This document shows, piece by piece, positions 45,741 through 64,000 of a stretch of 64,000 bases of DNA. Source of the stretch: Amorphochlora amoebiformis (taxonomy: Eukaryota; Cercozoa; Chlorarachniophyceae); assembly GCA_054601695.1 (NCBI GenBank), contig BAAHQB010000074.1, positions 372,001 through 436,000 on the forward strand, written 5' to 3'. Position 1 is the first letter of the stretch. Every line of letters starts with the position of its first letter. The notes beneath the pieces are model-generated. The model was given only the letters and a program-made list of their open reading frames with translations. It searched no databases and had not been told where the DNA came from. The position numbers and the translations under genes are program-made.

Positions 45741-45965
45741 TACTTTCGTTCCGTTAATTTTGATTTCAAAGGTATGTACGTATGTAGTACATAGTTTGAA
45801 TACTAACAGAAATATGTTACGCATGTTGATACGCATGTTGTTAAATAAGTTGGTGCGTATTGTTGGGGTACGTATATTGGTTGTACCTACATGTATGTCT
45901 GTACGCATCTGTAGTATTCTGTAAATGTATACAGTTTCAGGTACGTATTCAACGGTATGTGCGTA

Positions 45966-46200
45966 CGTATGTATACGTTGGTATACATTACGTATCTGGT
46001 TTCTGTTTATGGTATAACGTATATGGAATACAAACGTGCGTACGTATGTGGGGTACCGTACGTACGTATTCTTGCATTGTGTTACTATACGTATGTATAC
46101 GTTGGTATACAGTATACGTATCTGGTTTCTGTTTATGGTATAACGTATATGGAATGCAAACGTTGTACGTACGTACGTATTCTTGCATTGTGTTACTATG
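45966..46200 (+). repeat. 124-bp TACG-rich tandem duplication
   Basis: Two copies starting at 45966 and 46090 share CGTATGTATACGTTGGTATAC, TATCTGGTTTCTGTTTATGG and TATTCTTGCATTGTGTTACT. The whole zone 45770-46320 is unusually rich in GTAC and TACG words. Frames open on both strands arise from this repeat and show no family likeness. Confidence 0.85.
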
Positions 46201-46444
46201 ATGCCCATTGACATATGTGTAGATATGTACAGATACGCATATGTACTTCACATATAGTACGTAACTGTACGTTTATGCTTATATGTATAGGATATATGTT
46301 TGCATGCACGTCGTATACAGATAGCGTCACCCTACATGTACCTTCTCTTCTTTAATATGCTTCATGATATAGAAGTAAGAATTAATTGAGAAAGGTAAGT
46401 GGTTTGGGTTGACTTTTTATGTTTATTTATTAATATAAAATATT

Positions 46445-46500
<56 letters not shown>

Positions 46501-46503
<3 letters not shown>

Positions 46504-46790
46504 GTCACTCCACTGCCTGCTGCGCAGTACGTGTAGTTTCGATATTATCGCTCCGCGTCGTATCAGTGATGATACAATCTCTGATTAATTGCCGATATAA
46601 CATTAATAATTCGCAAAAACTGCCGCCTAGATCTGTGAAGCCAAAAACAATTTTTTTAGTCGGAGATGGTTTTCGGAGGGTGTAAGGCGCGTTTTTGATT
46701 TCGGTTTAGCCACTGGCAGTATGTAATATGGTTAGGGAGGGAAATAGGGCGAGACAGTAACCTATCGTTGATTACTATGCTACGCTTAAT
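46501..46790. other. Unique GC-richer island, nothing recognised
   Basis: A TA-free island between TA tracts, with CGCTCCGCGTCG and AAAACTGCCGCC. It has no long frame, splice-compatible exon or recognisable RNA gene. It could be a non-coding RNA, an orphan exon or an old insertion. Confidence 0.35.
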
Positions 46791-46799
46791 AATATGTAC

Positions 46800-48270
<1,471 letters not shown>

Positions 48271-48299
48271 CCTGCTAAAGCAAGACACTGTTCGCCGCC

Positions 48300-49115
48300 T
48301 CAGGTATCCAATCCAAACCCTAACCCTAACCCTAACCCTAACCCTAACCCTAACCCTAACTCTAACCCTAACCCTAACCTATCTCAAGCTAACCTTAACC
48401 TTAATCTTAACCCTAACTAATCCTGACCCAACTCTAGCAAACCAACTCTATCTAACCCTGAACCTAACCCTTACCATAATCCTATCGCTAATCCTCACCC
48501 TAATGCTAACCCTAACCCTAACCCTAATCCTAACCCCAACCCTTACCCTAGATTCTTGCCTCCAAGCGCTGCTCCATAACCGAAATCGCACGGTCTAACC
48601 TTAACCCTAACCCTAACCCTAACCCTAACCCTAACCCTAACTCTAACCCTAACCCTAACCCTACCTCCAGTGACATACTCTGTACAGGGAAAAAAACATA
48701 GGGCTAGAACTACCCCTAACCCTAACCCTAACCCTAACCCTAACCCTAACCCTAACCTTAACCCTAACATTTCCTGACCCTTTTTGTAAAATCTTAACCC
48801 TAACCCTAACCTTAACCCTAACCTTAAACTGCAATTTGTAGTATCGACTGAGAGATACCTTCCAAGGCCGGAAGATCTTAGGTTAGGGTTAGGGTTAGGG
48901 TTAGGGTTAGGGTTAGGGTTAGGGTTAGGGTTAGGATTAGGTTAGGATCAGATTATTCATCATGTCTTAGTCCAAGGACCATTGACTCCTCCACAGTGTG
49001 GGGTGCTTTATTGTTATCACAGGGTTAGGGTTAGAGTTAGGGTTAGGGTTAGGGTTAGGGTTAGAATTAGGGTTAGCATATGGTAAGGGCTGAGATTGTG
49101 GATAGGGTTAGGGTT
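48300..49115. repeat. Telomere-like inverted array, CCCTAA then TTAGGG
   Basis: From about 48315 to 48835 the plus strand reads CCCTAA units, broken by two short unique pieces (48560-48595 and 48665-48710). After 48880 it reads TTAGGG units to about 49115, interrupted by one copy (48947-49008) of the unit also present three times at 31.18-31.53 kb. The strand order is the reverse of that at 18.0 kb. It lies between the chromodomain and DEK genes. Confidence 0.92.
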
Positions 49116-49143
49116 AGAGATATTAGATATAGATGACTGTATA

Positions 49144-49149
<6 letters not shown>

Positions 49150-49200
<51 letters not shown>

Positions 49201-49333
49201 TATGTATGTATGTATATAAAGATATACTAGTAGAGGGATAAATATCTACAATACATACATACCAACACACACATACATAATACCATGGACAAATAAAAAT
49301 GCATAATTTAAATAAATATTTATATAAAAATGC

Positions 49334-49397
<64 letters not shown>

Positions 49398-49625
49398 GTA
49401 TCTATTTATATATACATGAATATTATGTAAATACATAATATGAGACATGTAATACGTACAGTTATATATGAATATTAGTACATGTATATGCTACATTTAT
49501 ATACTCAATCAATGCACATATACAATTATGTCATACTGAATACTGGTATATGTTACACTTATTGAAACAATGTATATAAGTTTGTATGCATGTACACATA
49601 TATATATATATATATATATATTATG

Positions 49626-49672
<47 letters not shown>

Positions 49673-49866
49673 TTTGTAATACAAATATATATATATATAT
49701 ATGTGTATGTGTATATGTGTGTATATATGTGTATGTGTGTATATTAACAGTGTATGTATGCATATATCTCCAACGAATGGTAAAAATGTCCAGTGATTAC
49801 ATATACATGGTTTATATTATTTATTAAGGTACTTATCTACATATGATATTGTATCATAATCTAGAT

Positions 49867-49910
<44 letters not shown>

Positions 49911-49921
49911 CATATGTATAT

Positions 49922-49996
<75 letters not shown>

Positions 49997-50054
49997 GTCG
50001 CGTAGTGCATGAGGGTACAAAGGCATGTGTGCATGTAATATTACACACACATGT

Positions 50055-50137
<83 letters not shown>

Positions 50138-50158
50138 TATTTTATATATATATATTTA

Positions 50159-50190
<32 letters not shown>

Positions 50191-50215
50191 ATATGTGTGC
50201 ATATTTATATTATAT

Positions 50216-50261
<46 letters not shown>

Positions 50262-50313
50262 TGTATCTAAATATATATATATTATGTGTGCAAATGTACA
50301 TGTGTGCATGTAT

Positions 50314-50378
<65 letters not shown>

Positions 50379-50430
50379 TATACAAGAACATACACACATA
50401 CACACATACATACACACATATAAGTATATT
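49150..50430. repeat. TA/CA repeats upstream of the DEK gene
   Basis: TA and CA microsatellites with AT-rich unique pieces at 49220-49330 and 49430-49580. No coding sense was found. Confidence 0.9.
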
Positions 50431-50827
50431 CTGGGTACCTCACGTGAAAGCCTGCCAACAAAACAATGGCTTTAATAGCAATACGTGCGGAAAAATGGAA
50501 TCATCAGTGAAGAGAACAGGAAGATTTTAGTCCATAGAGCACATTCTGTGCTTCGTACAAGCCGGTCCTGAGTCTCAGACTCTCAGTTAGCCAACCCCGG
50601 GCCCACGGCGGCCCGGGCCGCCCGGCCACAATTCCACCAATGGGGGACAAGGTATTAGAGGGTATTGAACAAATATTTTCTTAAGCATTTTCGCCAAAAG
50701 AAACTAGAGAGAAAGCGCTCACTTTCTGCACCGCAAAATTAAAACACATAATTAAACAGTTCGGCTCACGGATCCATCACGGTCTGTGACATCTCACTAG
50801 GGCGCGAACGTCTTCCAGGTTGCAACC
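50431..50827 (+). promoter_or_regulatory. Probable DEK gene promoter
   Basis: About 400 TA-free bases before the start codon, with CACGTG at 50441-50446, a GC-rich patch (GGGCCCACGGCGGCCCGGG) near 50600 and an inverted CCAAT-like CACCAATGGG at about 50636. The role is inferred from position. A short frame ending in TAG at 50530 has no family likeness. Confidence 0.4.
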
Positions 50828-52301
50828 ATGGCTAATGATGATGTGAAGGAGGCCACCGAAAAAGGGATGGAGGTAGAGGGAAATGAGGCAAAAGTTGGGA
50901 AAACCGAGAAGAAGAATGGGGAGAAGAAGGGATCTACGGCAGGTTCGCATTTTGTGTTTTTGGCGCGCGTAATTGCCCGCCACCTGTTCGTGACGATACC
51001 TCCTCAGGACGAAGAAGCACGCGGAAGAGGAAGACTATTGAGCGCCTAGAAACTTCGCGGCCCGAGAAGGAACAGCGCGTTTACATTCCAGGGGAAGGTG
51101 TGAAGCTCGGGGATATCGAGAAAATCAAGGATGCTATCGGGATATCCAGCACTGATGAGCTTCAGATCGTGCATAAAATACTTTATGGGAAGGTTGGGAA
51201 GAAGTTCTCTCGTAAGAAAGGAATACGGGACTTCTCAGGCGTGCAGGTACTGGTAGTTTTGCAATATATCTTGTCGATTTTTGACAGTGTTTGATAAGGA
51301 GGACGAAGTCCCTGAGGTGGAGAAGCGCCTTAAAAGGCTCAAGCAGAAGGACCTCAAGATTTGCATGAGGATATTCGGACTCAAGACCGTGGGAAACTCT
51401 GTAAGATGTCTAAAACCATAATACTGTCGCTAAACCCTGTGCATATCAGGACGAGTTGGTGCTGAAAACTACTGAGTTTCTCAAGAAACCAGATGAATCC
51501 CTTGCAGATGGATCAAAAGTAGCGAAGCGTGGCAAGAAACCAGTAGGAAAGTACTTACGTCCGGTGACTAGTACTTATCCAATGTGTCAACAGGCCAAGA
51601 AAGGCAAAAAAGGAAGCAAGAAAAAGGGCGCCCCCAGACCCCTGAGTAGCTACATGCTCTACATTAGTTCGATTCGCAAAGCCGTGAGGGAGGAGAACCC
51701 AGAACTTAAGGTGCAACACCTGAAAATTGGTATTAAGAAGTACAAACTGCCCCAACTTCCCACAGATGACCGAAATCACCAAGATCCTCGGCCAGAAGTG
51801 GAAAGCACTTTCAGAGTCTGAGAGAGAGAAATGGAGGGCGAAGGCCAAGAATCAAGCGCCAAAGACGGCGCCCAAGCCTAAGAAAGCCCCCAAGCCCAAA
51901 AAATCGTCCAAGCCGAAGAAGTCTTCTGTCTCCAAGGATGCAGAGGAGACCGCTTCCGACAGTGAGGAAGGTGGTGCAACTTTGGGTGGGGAAGGTTTAG
52001 GTTTTTTAAGGTAGAGCGTGACGTTACACACTAGTGAAAGAAAGAGAGGGGTTGATTGTTGGGGTGGGTGGGAGCCAGACAGGGTGGGACGAAGGCACAG
52101 CGGAGCATTTGGATTTCGGTGAGTCGGCACTTATCTAAATATTTTTAAGAAGCGGAGGCGGTGGACGAGGAAGAGGAGGATGAGGACGAAGACGATGAGG
52201 ATGAACCCCTGGCGCCTGTGAGAATCCTGCCTCAGCCTATCTACCCGCACTAATAGTCTAATTTGCTGTCAATTTATCAATATTATATATATATATATAT
52301 A

Positions 52302-52349
<48 letters not shown>

Positions 52350-52622
52350 AAAATATACTTAATATCTGTATAACATATACATTTGAGTACATGCATCGAA
52401 CCTACCGACTAAAACCCCAACCCTCACTGTAATCTAACCTCCGACCAGATCTAATCCAAACCCTAACTCTATCATAACCACTATTCCCCAACCCTCATCA
52501 CCGAAACCCAACCCTAAACCTAACCTAGCTCCAACCCTAGACCCCAAACTTCATATTCATTCTAATATTAGTAACTAGAATCCTTTTCATGCAATGTTTA
52601 TATGAATATATTAAATACATTA

Positions 52623-52664
<42 letters not shown>

Positions 52665-52703
52665 CACATATATACATATGTATATATTATATATCTACAT
52701 ATC

Positions 52704-52744
<41 letters not shown>

Positions 52745-52764
52745 GTGCGTGTGTATTTACAATA

Positions 52765-52840
<76 letters not shown>

Positions 52841-52841
52841 T

Positions 52842-52904
<63 letters not shown>

Positions 52905-52934
52905 ATATTTGAAGTGTATATGGGTTATATCTTT

Positions 52935-52978
<44 letters not shown>

Positions 52979-53136
52979 TTATATATATATATATACATAT
53001 ATATATATACGTATATACGTACATACACATATATGTGGATGGATATTTGTATCGCATTACATATGAAAGTTGTATTTTTTATATGTATATATATATATAT
53101 ATATATGTATAGATTTATTTATTACTATAATATTGT

Positions 53137-53184
<48 letters not shown>

Positions 53185-53189
53185 TATAT

Positions 53190-53225
<36 letters not shown>

Positions 53226-53322
53226 TGTATATCTGAAGTGTATATGGGTGTATATATCTTTGTAATATATATATATATATGTGTGTATATATATAATATA
53301 TATATATATATATATGTATATT

Positions 53323-53378
<56 letters not shown>

Positions 53379-53744
53379 GATTTATTTATTACTATAATAT
53401 TGTAATAATAATAATAACAATATTAATAATATGTTTGTGTAAGTAAAGAATATTTCATTGTAATATATACGTACATAATGTTTGCAGTACATGCAATTCT
53501 TAACCACTTCTTTTCCACCCAATTTCCGAATCTTTTTCAAATGGAATTACTATTACAGAAGAAGGACTCCATCGAGGAGAAACTCAAGGCTGCCGCCGTG
53601 AAAATAATGAAAAAGGAGGGCCTAGAAAATCTTTCCGTCCGAGCCATTAAGAATAAGCTCAAGGAGGACTTCGGAGAGGACGTCGTGGGCGAGTATAAGG
53701 CCATGATCAAAAAATTCATCAAGGACTATGCTCAGAAGAACTGA
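50828..53744 (+). CDS. DEK-type chromatin protein with inserted HMG box
   Basis: Exons 50828-50942, 51008-51246, 51299-51400, 51450-51542, 51594-51710, 51766-51970, 52150-52217 and 53559-53744 (TGA) sum to 1125 nt, 374 residues. DEK N-terminal domain, about residues 60-180: [59 protein letters not shown] box, 196-255: [48 protein letters not shown]. Then KPKK repeats and an acidic run ([15 protein letters not shown]). DEK C-terminal domain, 315-374: [35 protein letters not shown] proteins bind DNA and histones; HMG boxes bend DNA. The last intron is 1.34 kb and TA-filled while the others are 49-179 nt. The exon 2/3 junction could differ by a few bases. Confidence 0.9.
52390..52560 (+). repeat. 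Degenerate CCCTAA-like array in the DEK last intron
   Basis: Scattered CCCAACCCTCA, CTAACCTCC and CCCAACCCTAAACC units that look like decayed telomere-like repeats. TA blocks follow to about 53400, with a roughly 350-bp duplication (TTGTATATTTGAAGTGTATA at about 52902 and a variant at 53226). The intron also ends in TTTATTTATTACTATAATA copies at about 53113 and 53381. Confidence 0.7.
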
Positions 53745-54351
53745 GATATAAAGGACACCAGACTCGGGGACATCTAGAGCAATAGACAGTGTGACATGCA
53801 CAGCCTTCTACTAATTATCAAGATTATAAGTGTTATTAAGTTGCTTGAAGACGTTATAACAGTAGCCACCGCCATGGTTGCAGGACACCAGACAATCTTG
53901 TACTAATTATCAAGATTATAGTTTTACTAAGTTACAGTAGCCATCACTCTAGCACTATCTAGACTATCAGAGATATCCACTAGATCTGGTTGGAATATCA
54001 CTTGTACTTCTTGTACGATCATCAGCTAAAGAATTGAATGATCACATGCCTTAGTCCAGTATTCCTAGCAGGGATATACCGATTGCAATGGTTCAATGAT
54101 AGAATAAGCTAGATAAGCCTTACATTCTGCAGTATGATCTAGATGATAGCGTCTAGAAAGCTATCTGGTAATTACTAGAATTATTCTACTAGCTGGGATA
54201 TACCGTGCGTATAAATATATCCATTGTCTAGCAGGTCTAGCAGGTCTAGCATTGGCCTATAATAGTAACTGTAGCCTTGAAATGAATACTGAGATATGTC
54301 ATTGCTCTATAATTCTGCAATCATGATGATGCTCAGCGGTTATTCATAGTC
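53745..54351. other. CTAG-rich convergent spacer, DEK / gelsolin genes
   Basis: Thirteen CTAG tetramers in about 500 bases, no TA tract, and a repeated ACACCAGAC then ACTAATTATCAAGATTATA segment (about 53757 and 53885). It separates the two stop codons tail-to-tail. Confidence 0.65.
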
Positions 54352-63296
<8,945 letters not shown>

Positions 63297-63299
63297 CTG

Positions 63300-63406
63300 T
63301 TCATTTTATTAGAGATAAATTATGTATATTGTATTATATATATATATATACATATATAAATACGTATTTATATATATAATATATATATATATACTCACAC
63401 ACACAG

Positions 63407-63462
<56 letters not shown>

Positions 63463-63527
63463 TATTATTAAGCATAACACACGCACACACACACACACAC
63501 ACAACACACACACACACATACGTATAT

Positions 63528-63599
<72 letters not shown>

Positions 63600-63634
63600 T
63601 ATGTATAACGTATGTATAGTATTTACATATATAT

Positions 63635-63693
<59 letters not shown>

Positions 63694-63744
63694 TATATTA
63701 TATAAACATCTATATATGTACGTGCAATAGTACATAAATATAAA

Positions 63745-63776
<32 letters not shown>

Positions 63777-63837
63777 TTATGTATATATATATGTATATTT
63801 AAAGGTTTATACATTGTATGTGTATGTACATGATATA

Positions 63838-63881
<44 letters not shown>

Positions 63882-64000
63882 GTATATACATGCGTGTGTG
63901 TATTTGTGTGTGTGTGTGTGTGCACGTGCAAAAGAACACATAAATATACAATGTATATACATACATGTATACATGTATATATATATATACATATATATAT
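63300..64000. repeat. TA/CA repeats at window end
   Basis: Mostly TA and CA microsatellite. It is expected to contain or precede the first exon of the gelsolin-family gene, but no exon with fitting phase was found up to position 64000. Confidence 0.7.

Noticed and set aside
45717-46214. 165-codon minus-strand frame rich in Tyr, Thr and Arg
   Set aside because: It reads through the 124-bp tandem duplication, repeats the same peptide twice and has no family likeness.

Overview
This is nuclear DNA of a photosynthetic protist that very probably has a complex (secondary) plastid. Spliceosomal introns with GT...AG ends are everywhere, and there are TTAGGG-type telomere-like arrays, a chromodomain protein, a kinesin motor and a gelsolin-family protein. 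A nuclear plant-type ferredoxin has an N-terminus that reads as signal peptide plus transit peptide. I cannot name the species; cryptophytes, photosynthetic stramenopiles, haptophytes and chlorarachniophytes would all fit. More than half of the window is (TA)n microsatellite with (CA)n, (GA)n and (TTA)n patches. Almost all open frames in those tracts (Tyr-Ile repeats) are artefacts. The real genes appear as small, GC-richer exon islands that I joined by matching GT/AG sites and reading phase.

Layout, left to right: (1) minus strand 9745 to 597, a TPR plus 2-oxoglutarate/Fe(II) dioxygenase gene in 14 small exons, its 3' end running off the window; (2) plus strand 9875-14060, a four-transmembrane claudin/PMP22-like protein; (3) minus strand 16388-15726, plastid [2Fe-2S] ferredoxin; (4) plus strand 17560-35961, a short kinesin of about 21 exons spread over 18 kb; (5) minus strand 39567-36803, a large cysteine-containing leucine-rich-repeat protein (5' end unresolved); (6) minus strand 43031-40673, a 710-residue CLU-domain protein in five exons; (7) plus strand 43177-43764, a chromodomain protein; (8) a 7-kb repeat desert with TA blocks, a TACG-rich tandem repeat and a telomere-like inverted array; (9) plus strand 50828-53744, a DEK-type chromatin protein with an inserted HMG box; (10) minus strand 63296-54352, a three-repeat severin/fragmin-type gelsolin protein in at least 18 exons.

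Gene order gives three divergent promoter regions (9.75-9.87, 16.4-17.6 and 43.03-43.18 kb) and three convergent spacers (14.06-14.41, 35.96-36.64 and 53.75-54.35 kb). All three convergent spacers are CTAG-rich and free of TA tracts. Introns fall into two classes: short ones of 49-125 nt in the ferredoxin, CLU and DEK genes, and long TA-filled ones in the TPR-dioxygenase, 4-TM, kinesin and gelsolin genes. Several long introns carry degenerate copies of the neighbouring exon boundary; two adjacent kinesin exons are preceded by 36-bp tandem arrays of their own splice acceptor. tRNA-like SINE copies with TA tails and interstitial telomeric arrays lie in the same introns. The genes have unrelated jobs (protein hydroxylation, membrane, photosynthetic electron transfer, microtubule and actin cytoskeleton, chromatin), so no pathway cluster is suggested.
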